Of a stretch of DNA of 54,431 nucleotides, positions 42,883 to 52,916 are shown in pieces (the first letter of the stretch is position 1; each line of letters begins with the position of its first letter). The notes beneath the pieces were generated by a model. The model made no database searches, was not told the DNA's origin, and worked only from the letters and a program-made list of their open reading frames with translations. The position numbers were made by a program, and so were the translations under genes. This stretch comes from Pseudoalteromonas sp. Z1A8 (lineage in GTDB: Bacteria > Pseudomonadota > Gammaproteobacteria > Enterobacterales > Alteromonadaceae): assembly GCF_011378855.1 (NCBI RefSeq), contig NZ_WTLB01000028.1:1-54431 (forward strand), in the 5' to 3' direction.

Positions 42883-45373
42883 GTTAGCGCTTAAGTTATT
42901 TTCGCGAGAATTTCGCCGTGGTGAGTTAACCGTTATAAGCGCGGCTATCGCACTTGCTGTGTTAACCGTGCTTACACTGTCGATGGTTACTGAGCGAATA
43001 GGGCAAAGTATTGCACAAAAAAGCAGTGCTTTTATTGCTGCAGACCGTGTTCTAGCGAGTGATCATGTGCTTGATACGGCTTTTATTACTAAAGCACAAA
43101 GCCAAAATTTAAAAACGGCGCAAATGGTGTATTTCGATACTATGTTGTTTGCCGATGATGAAATGCAGTTTAGCTCAGTAAAAGCAGCATCTAATGCGTA
43201 TCCGCTAAAAGGGCAGTTAAAAGTTAAAGATACCCTAACAGGTGAGACTAAAGTTGCCAGTAGCGGGCCAACGCCTGGTAATGTGTGGCTAAGTGAGTCG
43301 GTATTTTACAGTTTAAACATTGATATAGGTGCGCAAGTAGAGCTTGGTGCTGCATTATTTAATGTTTCAAAAGTGATTGTAGAAGAACCCGATGCGCCAT
43401 TTAATGTATTTTCAAGCAGTCGTCGTGTGCTTATTAATATTGACGATGTGGCAAAAACTGAAGTTGTGCAACCGGGTAGCCGGGTTTATTACCGCCAACT
43501 TTATGCTGGTAGTGAGGCTGACATAAATAGCTTTTATGAGTGGCTTAAACCACAAATAAAAGAAAACCAGCAATGGTACGGCGTTAAAGACCGCCAATCA
43601 CCTATTTCAAACAGCTTAAACCGCGCAGAGAGCTTTTTATTACTTGCCGGCCTATTAGGTATTATTTTAGCCGCAGTGGCTATAGCCGTTTCAGCAAAAC
43701 GTTATTGTGAACGCCAATACGATCCAGTAGCGATGATGAAAACGCTAGGCGGTAGCCGCTCAATGATCCGCAAAATATACATGCTTCATTTATTGCTTGT
43801 ATGTGCAATGGCGGTAAGTATTGGGCTGTTAATTGGTTATGGCTTGCAAGAAATAGCAACAAGTTACTTATCAAAAAGTATGGGCACAGAGCTACCTTTA
43901 GGTGGCTTTAAACCTTGGCTGGTGGCTATAAGCACTGGCGTAATTTGTGCTGTTATGTTTTCTATTAAACCGTTGTTTGATTTATTTGATATTCCACCGC
44001 TTAGAGTGCTACGTCGCAACTTAGGCGACAAGTTAGCAGTAAGCCGTGTGCATTTAGGCATGAGTGCGCTAACCGTGTTTTTATTAATGTGGTTATTTAG
44101 TAACAACATAAAAATAACGCTTATTTTGTTTGCCTCAACACTTGCGCTAATTGGTGTGTTGTTTTTAGTATCTAAATTAATATTTGGTGGCGGCCGAAAG
44201 CTTGGCTTAAAACCGGGTAATAGTTGGTCGCTTGCAATTGCGTCTATTCAAAAACGTGCAAACGTAAATGCAGTGCAGTTAATTAGCTTTTCGTTAGCGA
44301 TTAAATTACTGCTGTTTTTAGTGGTACTTAAAAACGACATGATATCTGATTGGCAGTCGCAACTTCCTGCCGATGCGCCTAATGCATTTTTAGTTAATAT
44401 TACGCAAAATGAGCTTGAGCCAATTAATGAATATTTAGCTCAAAAAGATATTCAGGTATCAGAGTTTTATCCAACTATTCGTGGGCGCGTAAATTCGGTG
44501 AACGGCGAGTTGGTAGCGCGTTCTGTATCACTGCAAGATAATGAGAAAAAAGACGAAGAAGCACGTGCCGGTATTGGCCGTGAGCTAAACCTTACATGGC
44601 TTAAGGATGTACCAGATCAAAACGAAGTAACACAAGGCGCGTGGTTTGGTGAAAATGCAACAGCCGAAGCCTCAGTAGAGGAGTCGATGCTTGAGCGTTT
44701 AGATGTTGAAATAGGCGACACGCTTACATTTTTAATTGGTTCGCAGTCGTTCGACGCTAAAATTACCAGTGTTCGTAAGGTTAATTGGGCTACGCTTAAA
44801 CCTAACTTTTTTATTATTTTAAGCCCAGATGTACTTGCAGATTTTCCGGCAACGTATATTTCGTCGGTACGCATAAACCCAGAGCAAAAGCGTGACTTTA
44901 GCCAGTTACTGCGCACTTACCCAACTATTACAGCCATTGACATTGATAACTTTGTTAAGCAAATACAAACAACTATTTCGCAAGTATCGCTCGCCATTGG
45001 CTTTGTACTGGCTATTGTTGTGCTGTGTGGAGCGCTTGTACTTATATCGCAAGTGCAAGCTAGCTTGGGTGAACGTATGCAAGAAATTGTAATACTGCGA
45101 ACGCTTGGCGCTAAAAGTCGATTAATTAAAAACGCGACCCTGTATGAGTTTTTATTACTCGGTGGTTTAGCCGGTTTAGTCGCTGCATTTTTTAGTGATA
45201 TAGCGCTTTTAATTGTGCAGCAACAAATGTTTGATTTAGCCGGTAAGCTACACCCACATATATGGATTATTGGGCCGGTAGCGGGCGGCGTATTTGTAGC
45301 AGGTTTAGGCTATTTAATGATTGCCCGAACACTTAAACAAAACACTCAAGGATTAGTGCGTGCCCTAGGGTAA
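42866..45373 (+). CDS. ybbP: ABC transporter permease, FtsX family (YbbP-like)
   Basis: An 835-aa inner-membrane protein. A signal-anchor helix (about 20-40) is followed by a large periplasmic domain (about 45-250), a block of transmembrane helices (255-460), a second periplasmic domain (about 490-690) and the final FtsX helices (about 705-820). This duplicated architecture is typical of YbbP. Partnered with YbbA and next to tesA, it is thought to handle lipid or hydrophobic compounds in the envelope; the substrate is not established. Confidence 0.88.
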   Translation: MPMWVKLALKLFSREFRRGELTVISAAIALAVLTVLTLSMVTERIGQSIAQKSSAFIAADRVLASDHVLDTAFITKAQSQNLKTAQMVYFDTMLFADDEMQFSSVKAASNAYPLKGQLKVKDTLTGETKVASSGPTPGNVWLSESVFYSLNIDIGAQVELGAALFNVSKVIVEEPDAPFNVFSSSRRVLINIDDVAKTEVVQPGSRVYYRQLYAGSEADINSFYEWLKPQIKENQQWYGVKDRQSPISNSLNRAESFLLLAGLLGIILAAVAIAVSAKRYCERQYDPVAMMKTLGGSRSMIRKIYMLHLLLVCAMAVSIGLLIGYGLQEIATSYLSKSMGTELPLGGFKPWLVAISTGVICAVMFSIKPLFDLFDIPPLRVLRRNLGDKLAVSRVHLGMSALTVFLLMWLFSNNIKITLILFASTLALIGVLFLVSKLIFGGGRKLGLKPGNSWSLAIASIQKRANVNAVQLISFSLAIKLLLFLVVLKNDMISDWQSQLPADAPNAFLVNITQNELEPINEYLAQKDIQVSEFYPTIRGRVNSVNGELVARSVSLQDNEKKDEEARAGIGRELNLTWLKDVPDQNEVTQGAWFGENATAEASVEESMLERLDVEIGDTLTFLIGSQSFDAKITSVRKVNWATLKPNFFIILSPDVLADFPATYISSVRINPEQKRDFSQLLRTYPTITAIDIDNFVKQIQTTISQVSLAIGFVLAIVVLCGALVLISQVQASLGERMQEIVILRTLGAKSRLIKNATLYEFLLLGGLAGLVAAFFSDIALLIVQQQMFDLAGKLHPHIWIIGPVAGGVFVAGLGYLMIARTLKQNTQGLVRALG

Positions 45374-45396
45374 GCTTAAACTAACATGCTCCTTTA

Positions 45397-45427
45397 AATG
45401 CCCACCTAACACGTGGGCATTTTTGTT
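45397..45427 (+). terminator. Intrinsic terminator after ybbP
   Basis: ATGCCCAC-CTAACAC-GTGGGCAT (45399-45420) is a perfect 8-bp stem followed by Ts. Confidence 0.92.
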
Positions 45428-45504
45428 TTCTTTGTACTGGTAATTTATACAGTGCTCTGGCATTATTAGCGTAATTTAAAAATAACAATAATGAGAATGC
45501 AAGT

Positions 45505-46029
45505 TTGGCCATTATTTTAGGGATCGATCCTGGTTCACGTTTGACCGGATATGGCGTTGTTGCCCACCAAGGTTCTAAATTTACATACTTAGGCAGTGGC
45601 TGTATTAAGTTAGCCGATCATCCTTTTCCGGTTAGGCTTAAAATGATTTACCAAGGCATTACACAGCTTATTGAGCAGTTTTCGCCAGAAACCTTTGCCA
45701 TTGAAAAAGTATTTATGGCGCATAACCCCGATTCAGCTTTAAAACTAGGCCAAGCTAGAGGCGCCGCGATTGTTGGCGCTGCAATGGCCGACTTACCCGT
45801 ATTTGAATACTCAGCTAGGCAAATTAAGCAAGCGGTAGTAGGAAACGGTGGCGCTGATAAAACACAAGTGCAACACATGGTAAAGAATATTTTAAAACTA
45901 CCCGGTACGCCACAGGCCGATGCAGCTGATGCACTCGCTATTGCGATTTGCCACGCTCACTCAGAACAAAATTTAATTAAACTAGCGGGTAGCGCAAGCA
46001 AAATCGTTAGAGGACGTTTAAGGAAATAA
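45505..46029 (+). CDS. ruvC: Holliday junction resolvase RuvC
   Basis: A 174-aa endodeoxyribonuclease of normal length. Acidic catalytic residues are visible in [17 protein letters not shown] and [14 protein letters not shown]. It cuts the junctions migrated by RuvAB. The start is a TTG: upstream ATGs at 45491 and 45497 are out of frame, and the family N terminus ([10 protein letters not shown]) begins here. ruvA follows 2 bp after the stop. Confidence 0.95.
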   Translation: MAIILGIDPGSRLTGYGVVAHQGSKFTYLGSGCIKLADHPFPVRLKMIYQGITQLIEQFSPETFAIEKVFMAHNPDSALKLGQARGAAIVGAAMADLPVFEYSARQIKQAVVGNGGADKTQVQHMVKNILKLPGTPQADAADALAIAICHAHSEQNLIKLAGSASKIVRGRLRK

Positions 46030-46031
46030 CT

Positions 46032-46649
46032 ATGATAGGCCGCTTAAATGGTATTTTAGTCGAAAAACAGCCACCAGAAATATTACTCGAAGTAAGTGGT
46101 GTCGGTTACGAAGTACAAATGCCAATGACCTGTTTTTACGATTTACCAAAAATTGGTGAAAACGCGATTGTTTACACCCACTTTGTAGTGCGTGAAGATG
46201 CTCAGCTATTATTTGGTTTTAATAATAAAGTAGAACGCGCCTTGTTTAGAGAGCTATTAAAAGCAAATGGCGTTGGGCCAAAACTTGGCTTAGCTATTTT
46301 ATCGGGCATGTCGGCAAAGCAATTTGTAAGCTGTGTAAATAACGAAGACTCAACGTCGCTTGTTAAATTACCGGGTGTAGGTAAAAAAACAGCAGAGCGT
46401 TTAGTACTCGAAATGAAAGACAGATTAAAAGATTGGGGTAATGATTTATTTACGCCATTTAGCGACAGCGCAGTAATAGAGCCAATGAGCGATGCGACAA
46501 TAGCTAATAACGCAGCCGATGATGCCGTATCGGCACTGCTTGCATTAGGTTATAAATTGCCACAAGCGCAAAAAGCAGTAAAATCGATAAGCAAACCCGA
46601 TATGTCTACTGAGGTTCTTATTAGAGAATCTTTAAAATCAATGTTGTGA
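46032..46649 (+). CDS. ruvA: Holliday junction branch migration protein RuvA
   Basis: A 205-aa protein: N-terminal OB-fold (1-64), two helix-hairpin-helix motifs ([13 protein letters not shown] and [18 protein letters not shown], about 75-135), and the C-terminal domain III (about 155-205) that contacts RuvB. It binds the four-way junction as a tetramer. It forms an operon with ruvC and ruvB. Confidence 0.96.
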   Translation: MIGRLNGILVEKQPPEILLEVSGVGYEVQMPMTCFYDLPKIGENAIVYTHFVVREDAQLLFGFNNKVERALFRELLKANGVGPKLGLAILSGMSAKQFVSCVNNEDSTSLVKLPGVGKKTAERLVLEMKDRLKDWGNDLFTPFSDSAVIEPMSDATIANNAADDAVSALLALGYKLPQAQKAVKSISKPDMSTEVLIRESLKSML

Positions 46650-46656
46650 GTAACCC

Positions 46657-47664
46657 ATGATTGAAGCGGATCGCTTAATTGATGCGACTGAAAAAACAAA
46701 TGAAGACTCTATAGATCGTGCAATAAGACCAAAACTTTTAGCCGATTACAGAGGCCAGCCTCATGTTAAGCAGCAAATGGAGATTTTCATTGAAGCTGCT
46801 CGAACCCGTGGTGAAGCGCTCGATCATTTATTAATATTTGGCCCTCCAGGGCTTGGTAAAACCACGCTGGCAAACATTGTGGCCAACGAATTACACGTAA
46901 GCATTAAAACAACATCAGGCCCAGTACTTGAAAAAGCAGGCGATTTAGCCGCACTACTTACTAATTTAGAAGAAGGCGACGTACTGTTTATTGATGAAAT
47001 ACACAGACTAAGCCCGCAAGTTGAAGAAATACTCTACCCAGCGATGGAAGACTACCAGCTTGATATAATGATTGGTGAAGGCCCAGCTGCGCGTTCTATT
47101 AAATTAGATTTACCAGCATTTACACTCATAGGTGCAACCACGCGAGCAGGCTCACTTACATCGCCACTACGTGACCGTTTTGGTATTGTGCAGCGATTAG
47201 AGTTTTATTCAGTAGAGGATTTATCACATATAGTAGGGCGCTCTGCACATTATCTTGGTTTAGAAATGTGTGACGATGGCGCAACCGAAATTGCACAGCG
47301 CTCGCGCGGCACACCGCGTATAGCTAACCGCTTATTGCGCCGCGTACGCGATTACACTCAAGTAAAATCTGACGGTACAGTAAACGCCGAGGTAGCTAAG
47401 CAAGCCCTTGATATGATTGACGTAGATAAAAGCGGTTTTGATTATATGGATCGCAAATATTTACTCGCCATAATTGAAAAATTTATGGGCGGCCCTGTAG
47501 GGCTCGACAATGTAGCGGCTGCTATTGGCGAAGAGCGTGAAACAATAGAAGATGTAATAGAGCCATTTTTAATTCAGCAAGGGTTTATTCAGCGCACTCC
47601 ACGTGGGCGAATAGTGTCAGACAGCGCATACCATCACTTTGGTTTACTTCCTAAAAAAGACTAG
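46657..47664 (+). CDS. ruvB: Holliday junction branch migration helicase RuvB
   Basis: A 335-aa AAA+ motor of standard length. Walker [10 protein letters not shown], Walker B LFIDEIHR, sensor 1 IGATTRAG, the arginine finger region SPLRDRFG and the C-terminal winged helix ([13 protein letters not shown]) are all present. It pumps DNA through the RuvA-bound junction. It starts 7 bp after ruvA. Confidence 0.97.
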   Translation: MIEADRLIDATEKTNEDSIDRAIRPKLLADYRGQPHVKQQMEIFIEAARTRGEALDHLLIFGPPGLGKTTLANIVANELHVSIKTTSGPVLEKAGDLAALLTNLEEGDVLFIDEIHRLSPQVEEILYPAMEDYQLDIMIGEGPAARSIKLDLPAFTLIGATTRAGSLTSPLRDRFGIVQRLEFYSVEDLSHIVGRSAHYLGLEMCDDGATEIAQRSRGTPRIANRLLRRVRDYTQVKSDGTVNAEVAKQALDMIDVDKSGFDYMDRKYLLAIIEKFMGGPVGLDNVAAAIGEERETIEDVIEPFLIQQGFIQRTPRGRIVSDSAYHHFGLLPKKD

Positions 47665-47676
47665 CCTATATACTTT

Positions 47677-47704
47677 ACTTGCTGTGGTTTATTGCACAGC
47701 AGGT
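47677..47704 (+). terminator. Hairpin downstream of ruvB
   Basis: ACTTGCTGTG and CACAGCAGGT form a 10-bp stem (one G-U) 12 bp after the ruvB stop. It lacks a clear T-run, so it may be a weak or Rho-assisted terminator. Confidence 0.5.
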
Positions 47705-47954
47705 AATTGACTTAGTATCGCTTTCTTTCAAATATTTATACAGGTTGGCATTTCACCTAAAACCTCAGCACACTGTTGCAAGTGTTATTTTAAAATACTT
47801 ATACGCTTTATAGTTAACTGTTAATTCACAGGGCGTTAAGACTAGCGAAGCTATCCTGCGTACCATTCAAACTAGTAAGCGAATTACTTATTGCAAATTA
47901 GGTAAGGCAATTATTAGTTTATAAATAAAATATGTAGCGCACCAAATTGCAGAC

Positions 47955-47981
47955 AAAAAAAAGCCCACAAAAAATGCGGGC
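47955..47981 (-). terminator. Intrinsic terminator of the candidate small RNA
   Basis: Read on the minus strand, GCCCGC-ATTTTTT-GTGGGC (47963-47981, one G-U) is followed by eight Ts. Confidence 0.8.
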
Positions 47982-48133
47982 AAACAACAAGTTGAAGGAA
48001 GTAATCTAGGGAACTATGTTTTACTTAATTTGGTTTTATCCATAAAGAGTAAAACAATGTAATACGATAAAATATCCTATTACTAAGAACTTGGCTTAAT
48101 GAAACTATCTCATTCAGTGCGCTAGCTCGGTAT
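47955..48133 (-). ncRNA. Candidate small RNA on the minus strand
   Basis: A promoter at 48140-48168 and a strong terminator at 47955-47981 define a transcript of about 180 nt without a credible coding frame (longest AUG-started frame about nine codons). An internal hairpin GTTTTACT...AGTAAAAC lies at about 48018-48055. I do not recognise a known family (not 6S, 4.5S, Spot 42 or GcvB). The remaining 47665-48907 region holds no gene I can support. Confidence 0.5.
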
Positions 48134-48139
48134 GGGTTA

Positions 48140-48168
48140 ATAATACGTAAGAACCTTTATTTGTTCAA
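48140..48168 (-). promoter_or_regulatory. Sigma-70 promoter for the candidate small RNA
   Basis: On the minus strand: -35 TTGAAC (48168-48163), exactly 17 bp spacer, -10 TATTAT (48145-48140). Confidence 0.6.
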
Positions 48169-48434
48169 ACTAGAAAATTTGTATTTTCGGATTAGAAAAA
48201 CTAATTTAGTGAATTTTATTGTTGTTTAAATCTTGTGCGTTAATTAATCGTTAAGTTTTTAAGCTAATGAAATTTATAGTTTAAGTTATATCTTATGTTG
48301 TGGTGCGGTATTAGTTTTACTATTACGTGAAGGTAAAGCTTATAAGTTTTGAGTGTTTATGCTCTTATTTTGAATAAACGGCGCATTTTATGACGTTTTA
48401 CTCATATATTTACGCATATTTATAGTTAGCGAGC

Positions 48435-48704
48435 CTAGGGTCTGTTGATCTTTGCGGATTAAAATTTGTTCAAACTAGGGGCTATTTAATCACGGCGCGA
48501 GATTTGTAACCTAGCGGGCTAAGTAAAAATCGAGCAACAAAGAGTAAATAGTCCCTAGGAAGAACCCTTTGGGCAGCGCCTGTTTGGCATTAATGCTACG
48601 TTATCGCCTATTTATGGGGAATAACCACACTGCATAGGCTCTGCCTTGCCTAAATACCAAACAGACTGCTGCAAATTTAACCTTGAAAGGTCAACAGACC
48701 CTAG
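48435..48704. repeat. Nested-palindrome element, copy 3
   Basis: A 270-bp element with ends CTAGGGTCTGTTGATCTTT and AAGGTCAACAGACCCTAG. Internal dyads: CTAGGGGCTATTTA (48475-48488) with TAAATAGTCCCTAG (48545-48558), and TTTGGCATT (48583-48591) with AAATACCAAA (48652-48661). It aligns along its length to the reverse complement of the copy at 16038-16307. It separates the candidate small RNA promoter from the tol operon promoter. Confidence 0.85.
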
Positions 48705-48794
48705 TTAAAAGATTAAATAAAATACTGAGGCAAAGGAAAATGTCAACTAAAGCTGTTTTTTAACGTTTTTTGTTGCCTATTCATAGCAATACCG

Positions 48795-48823
48795 TTGTCA
48801 GCTTGAAATGGACTAGATACACT
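48795..48823 (+). promoter_or_regulatory. Probable promoter of the tol-pal operon
   Basis: -35 TTGTCA (48795-48800), 17-bp spacer, -10 TACACT (48818-48823), about 85 bp before tolQ. Confidence 0.5.
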
Positions 48824-48907
48824 AGATGCAACTTTTGACCGTATAAACGGTCATATTTACACAAATTAACCAATTTGCCGTATTTTGAAATTACTTAGGA
48901 GTTTAAC

Positions 48908-49612
48908 GTGGGATCAGGGCTTAATTTTTTAGACCTAATTTTAGAAGCAAGCTTGCTTGTTCAATTAGTAATGTTAGGGCTAGTTGCCATGTCTGTAATG
49001 TCGTGGACAATTATATTTCAACGTAAAAAAGCAATATCAGATGCACTATCAAATGCTAAGAAGTTTGAGCAAAAATTTTGGTCGGGTATTGATTTAAGCA
49101 AATTGTATAACGAGATATCGTCACGCAGCGGTCAGTCTCAAGGTATTGAAGCATTATTTACTTCGGGCTTTAAAGAGTTTGCTCGTCATAAAAAGAATAC
49201 GTTTCAAAGTGCGAGTATTGTTATGGAAGGTACGCACCGCTCTATGCGTGTTGCGCTTTCTCGCGAAATTGAAAAAATTGAATCTAGCTTATCGTTTTTA
49301 GCAACGGTCGGCTCTATAAGTCCGTATATCGGTTTGTTTGGTACTGTATGGGGTATCATGAATGCCTTTATTGCACTAGGTGAAGTTAAGCAAGCTACAT
49401 TACAAATGGTAGCACCTGGTATTGCAGAGGCACTTATTGCGACTGCTATGGGTTTATTTGCGGCGATCCCTGCTGTTATTGCTTATAACCGTTTTTCAAA
49501 CAGTGTTGAAAAGCTTGAGTCTCACTATATTAACTTTATGGAAGAGTTTGCTAATATTTTACACCGTCAAGCAGCTACACAAATAGAGGCACAAGCGAAT
49601 GTATCAGCGTAA
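48908..49612 (+). CDS. tolQ: Tol-Pal system protein TolQ
   Basis: A 234-aa inner-membrane protein with three transmembrane helices (about 15-38, 135-158, 170-195), the middle two carrying the conserved [14 protein letters not shown] and [11 protein letters not shown] segments. With TolR it forms the proton channel that energises TolA and outer-membrane constriction at division. The start is GTG with AGGAG seven bases upstream. Unlike E. coli, no ybgC precedes it. It overlaps tolR by 14 bp. Confidence 0.95.
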   Translation: MGSGLNFLDLILEASLLVQLVMLGLVAMSVMSWTIIFQRKKAISDALSNAKKFEQKFWSGIDLSKLYNEISSRSGQSQGIEALFTSGFKEFARHKKNTFQSASIVMEGTHRSMRVALSREIEKIESSLSFLATVGSISPYIGLFGTVWGIMNAFIALGEVKQATLQMVAPGIAEALIATAMGLFAAIPAVIAYNRFSNSVEKLESHYINFMEEFANILHRQAATQIEAQANVSA

Positions 49613-50027
49613 AAAGCGCCGTCCGGTCGCAGAAATTAATGTAGTACCTTACATTGATGTAATGTTGGTACTACTTATTATATTTATGGCTACAGCACCG
49701 CTTATTACACACGGTGTAAAAGTTGATTTACCTAAAATGGAAGAGTCTGATTTAGTTGATACTAAAGATGTTCCACCCATTATTGCTTCAATAGATGCAC
49801 AGGGTAAATATTATGTGAGCGTAGGTACTGATCCTGAAGAACCTATGGAAGCACTTGACGTTGCTGCGGTTATAAAATTACAGTTAATGAAAAATCCTGA
49901 TGTACCAGTTATGATTAAAGGCTCGGGTAAGGTGTCGTATCAAGAAGTATTATTACTAATGGATTTTTTGAAAAATGCAGGCGTACCGTCAGTAGGGTTA
50001 ATGACTGAATCCTTTGAGGGGAAGTAG
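49599..50027 (+). CDS. tolR: Tol-Pal system protein TolR
   Basis: A 142-aa ExbD/TolR protein: short cytoplasmic start ([22 protein letters not shown]), one transmembrane helix (about 16-36) with the essential Asp in YIDVML, and a periplasmic domain. It couples the proton flow through TolQ to TolA. Confidence 0.95.
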   Translation: MYQRKKRRPVAEINVVPYIDVMLVLLIIFMATAPLITHGVKVDLPKMEESDLVDTKDVPPIIASIDAQGKYYVSVGTDPEEPMEALDVAAVIKLQLMKNPDVPVMIKGSGKVSYQEVLLLMDFLKNAGVPSVGLMTESFEGK

Positions 50028-50031
50028 CTGT

Positions 50032-50958
50032 ATGAATAGTTCAGTAGTAAAATCGATAGTGCTTCATTTAGGTATTGGTGGTTTTTTGTATGCGTCTGCA
50101 AACATTCATCCGCCAGCGCCTAAGGTAATGGAAGTAACGCTTAATTCGGCTATTCCAACGCCAGATAAAGCTGTATCGGCTGTTACAGTTGATCAAAAAC
50201 AAGTTGAGCAAAAAATTGCTGAACTTAAAAAGAAAGAAAAAGATAAAAAAAGTGCTGAAGATAAGCGTATTCGCGATTTAGAGCGCAGAGCGGCAAATGC
50301 GCGTAAACAACGTGAATCAGAAGCACGTAATATTAAAAAGTTAGAGCAACAGCGTAAAGCTAAAGAGAAAGAAAAAGCGCAAGCCGAGGCAGAAGCTAAA
50401 AAAGCACGCGCAATTGAGAAAAAAGAGCGCGCTAAAGCCAAGCAAGCCGAAAAGCAAAAGCAAGAAGCTGAAACTGCAGCAAAAGCAGCTGCTGATAAAC
50501 GTAAAACCGAAGAAGACGCACTTAAAAAAGCAGAGGCTGCGCGTAAAAAACGTGAAACCGAGGCAAAAGAGCGTGCAGCAGAGGCAGAGCGTAAGCGCCA
50601 GCAAGCGATGCAAGAGCAAATGTTACAAGAGCAACTTGCCAAAGAGCAGGCTGCCCGTAGTAAAATACGTCAGCAACAAGTAGTGAGCGAAGTTGATAAG
50701 TACCGAGCGTTAATTATGGCGCGTATTCAGCAAAACTTACTGATTGATCAAAAAATGAAAAACCAGCAGTGCCGAGTCAATATTCGCTTAGGCTTTAATG
50801 GTTTAGTAACGCAAGTTAAGTCATTAGGTGGCGATAAGTTAGTATGTGAAGCTGCATTAAGAGCAGTACGCATGGCCGACACATTACCGGTATCTAAAGA
50901 TAGAGACGTATTCGAACAACTTAAGAATATTAACTTAACAATCAAGCCAGAATTTTAA
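50032..50958 (+). CDS. tolA: Cell envelope integrity protein TolA
   Basis: A 308-aa protein with an N-terminal membrane anchor (about 5-22), a long Lys/Ala/Glu-rich helical domain (about 60-210) spanning the periplasm, and a C-terminal domain (VDKYRALIMARIQQNL... to the end) that binds TolB and Pal. A TTG at 50014 is in frame, but ATG 50032 with GAGGGGAAG upstream is the natural start. The repetitive Lys/Ala codons create long spurious frames on the opposite strand. Confidence 0.94.
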   Translation: MNSSVVKSIVLHLGIGGFLYASANIHPPAPKVMEVTLNSAIPTPDKAVSAVTVDQKQVEQKIAELKKKEKDKKSAEDKRIRDLERRAANARKQRESEARNIKKLEQQRKAKEKEKAQAEAEAKKARAIEKKERAKAKQAEKQKQEAETAAKAAADKRKTEEDALKKAEAARKKRETEAKERAAEAERKRQQAMQEQMLQEQLAKEQAARSKIRQQQVVSEVDKYRALIMARIQQNLLIDQKMKNQQCRVNIRLGFNGLVTQVKSLGGDKLVCEAALRAVRMADTLPVSKDRDVFEQLKNINLTIKPEF

Positions 50959-50967
50959 AGGAATGAT

Positions 50968-52326
50968 ATGTTCAACAAAATAAAAATAGCCTGTTTAGTT
51001 TTACTGTTTGGATTTCAAGGTGTTGCTAATGCAGCGCTTGAAATTGTAATAACAGAGGGCGTAGACGGTGCAAGGCCTATTGCTATAGTCCCTTTTAAAT
51101 ATCAAGGTGTTGGTCCAATACCTGAAAAATTAAGCGGTGTTATTGCTGCTGATTTAATGCGCAGTGGTAAATTTAAACCTGTAGAAGTGGCACAAATGCC
51201 GCAACAGCCAAGTAAAGACAGCGAAATTGATTACGCGTCTTGGGTTAATAAAGGTGTTGAAGCTATTCTTGTTGGTGAAGTAGAGCAGCAGACTGATGGC
51301 CGTTACTTAGTACGTTATGAGTTAATTGATGTGATCCGTGGCCAAATTACCGGTGGCAACACGCAAATGATGAGTAATGGCAAACTAGTTAAAAGCCAAG
51401 CTCATGTTTTAGAAGCACGTGAAAGTGTTATTAGCGAAAGCGGTTTTCGTCGTTACTCGCACCGGATCAGCGATGTTATTTACGAAAAACTAACGGGTGA
51501 AAAAGGCGCGTTTTTAACTAAAATTGCTTATGTAATAGTACGAGATAATGATCCTAAACCTTATCAGTTAGTGGTTGCCGATTACGATGGTTTTAACGAG
51601 CAAGTATTACTTCGCTCAAAAGAGCCGTTAATGTCGCCAGCATGGTCACCAGATGGTACTAAGCTAGCGTATGTAACGTTTGAAAACCGTCAAAGCCAAA
51701 TTTACATTCAAGACATATACACAGGTAAACGCGAAATTGTAGCAAGCTACCGTGGTATTAATGGTGCGCCTCAGTTTTCGCCAGATGGTAAAAAATTACT
51801 GTTAGTGCTTTCAAAAGATAAAACAGGCGCAACAGAAGTTTACATGCTTGACTTGGCTACCCGTAAAGAAACACGCTTAACAAATCACCGTAGCATAGAT
51901 ACTGAACCATCTTGGTACCCAAATAGCCAAGATATTGTGTTTACATCTGAAAGGGGTGGTAATGCTCAGATTTATAAGTTAAATTTAAAAACAGGTAGGT
52001 CACAACGACTTACCTTTGATGGCGATATGAACCTTGCGGGTTCTATCTCACCAGATGGAAAAGAATTAGTGATGGTTAACCGTACCAACGGGCAGTACCA
52101 TCTTGCTAAGAAAGAGCTGGCTACAGGTGCGTTCCAAGTACTAACGAGAACACGCCTAGATGAATCACCGAGCATAGCGCCAAATGGTTCGATGATTATA
52201 TATAGCACGCTTCATAATAATAAACAGGTACTTGCGCTAGTATCGATGGACGGCCGCTTTAAAGCACGGTTACCTGTGCTAGACGGACAAGTAAAGGCAC
52301 CAGCTTGGTCGCCATACTTACAGTAA
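50968..52326 (+). CDS. tolB: Tol-Pal system beta-propeller protein TolB
   Basis: A 452-aa periplasmic protein: signal peptide (about 1-22, ending ANA), N-terminal alpha/beta domain (about 25-160), and a six-bladed beta-propeller whose blades show the repeated [18 protein letters not shown] and SPDGKELVM motifs. It shuttles between TolA and Pal. Confidence 0.96.
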   Translation: MFNKIKIACLVLLFGFQGVANAALEIVITEGVDGARPIAIVPFKYQGVGPIPEKLSGVIAADLMRSGKFKPVEVAQMPQQPSKDSEIDYASWVNKGVEAILVGEVEQQTDGRYLVRYELIDVIRGQITGGNTQMMSNGKLVKSQAHVLEARESVISESGFRRYSHRISDVIYEKLTGEKGAFLTKIAYVIVRDNDPKPYQLVVADYDGFNEQVLLRSKEPLMSPAWSPDGTKLAYVTFENRQSQIYIQDIYTGKREIVASYRGINGAPQFSPDGKKLLLVLSKDKTGATEVYMLDLATRKETRLTNHRSIDTEPSWYPNSQDIVFTSERGGNAQIYKLNLKTGRSQRLTFDGDMNLAGSISPDGKELVMVNRTNGQYHLAKKELATGAFQVLTRTRLDESPSIAPNGSMIIYSTLHNNKQVLALVSMDGRFKARLPVLDGQVKAPAWSPYLQ

Positions 52327-52360
52327 TATTACTGGTTTACTCAAAATAGGAATCTACTCA

Positions 52361-52903
52361 ATGCAACTTAACAAAATACTTAAAGGCCTGCTAATTGCTG
52401 TGCCAGTAATGACATTAGCAGCTTGTAGCTCATCTTCAGATATTGACGAAGGTGCTGCAAACCAATCAAACCAAGGTGTTGTTGAGCAATCAATGAATAC
52501 TGATACGGTTGAAGTAGCTACAATTTCTCCTGAGCAACAAGCTGAAGAGCAACTTCGTCAAAAGTACGAAGCACTTCGTCAAGAGCAAGTAATCTACTTT
52601 GATTTTGATACTGCAACAGTTGAAAGCAAGTACGCAGACTTACTTCGTGCACATGCTGAGTTTTTAGTTCAAAACCCATCAGTTAAAGTACTAATTGAAG
52701 GCCACGCAGATGAGCGCGGTACGCCAGAGTACAATATTGCACTAGGTGAGCACCGTGGCCAAGCAGTTGAAAAATACTTATTAAGCTTAGGTGTTTCAGC
52801 TAGCCAAATGTCAGTGGTAAGCTACGGTGAAGAGAAGCCAATGGTTAAGTCTCGCACTGAATCAGCTTTCGCTAAAAACCGCCGTGCGGTACTAGTTTAC
52901 TAA
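52361..52903 (+). CDS. pal: Peptidoglycan-associated lipoprotein Pal
   Basis: A 180-aa outer-membrane lipoprotein. Lipobox LAAC at about 19-22, a Ser/Gln-rich linker, and an OmpA-like C-terminal domain (about 80-180) with YFDFDTATV, the peptidoglycan-binding GHADERGTPEYNIALGEHR and NRRAVLVY. It anchors the outer membrane to peptidoglycan during constriction. Confidence 0.97.
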   Translation: MQLNKILKGLLIAVPVMTLAACSSSSDIDEGAANQSNQGVVEQSMNTDTVEVATISPEQQAEEQLRQKYEALRQEQVIYFDFDTATVESKYADLLRAHAEFLVQNPSVKVLIEGHADERGTPEYNIALGEHRGQAVEKYLLSLGVSASQMSVVSYGEEKPMVKSRTESAFAKNRRAVLVY

Positions 52904-52916
52904 GATAAGAGATATT

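Noticed and set aside
48001..48060. Nine-codon minus-strand frame within the candidate small RNA
   Set aside because: Too short, no clear ribosome-binding site, and it lies in the loop and arm of a hairpin; a small peptide cannot be excluded but is not supported.
50193..50642. Long minus-strand frames rich in Ser, Cys and Phe inside tolA
   Set aside because: These are antisense shadows of the Lys/Ala/Glu repeats of TolA.
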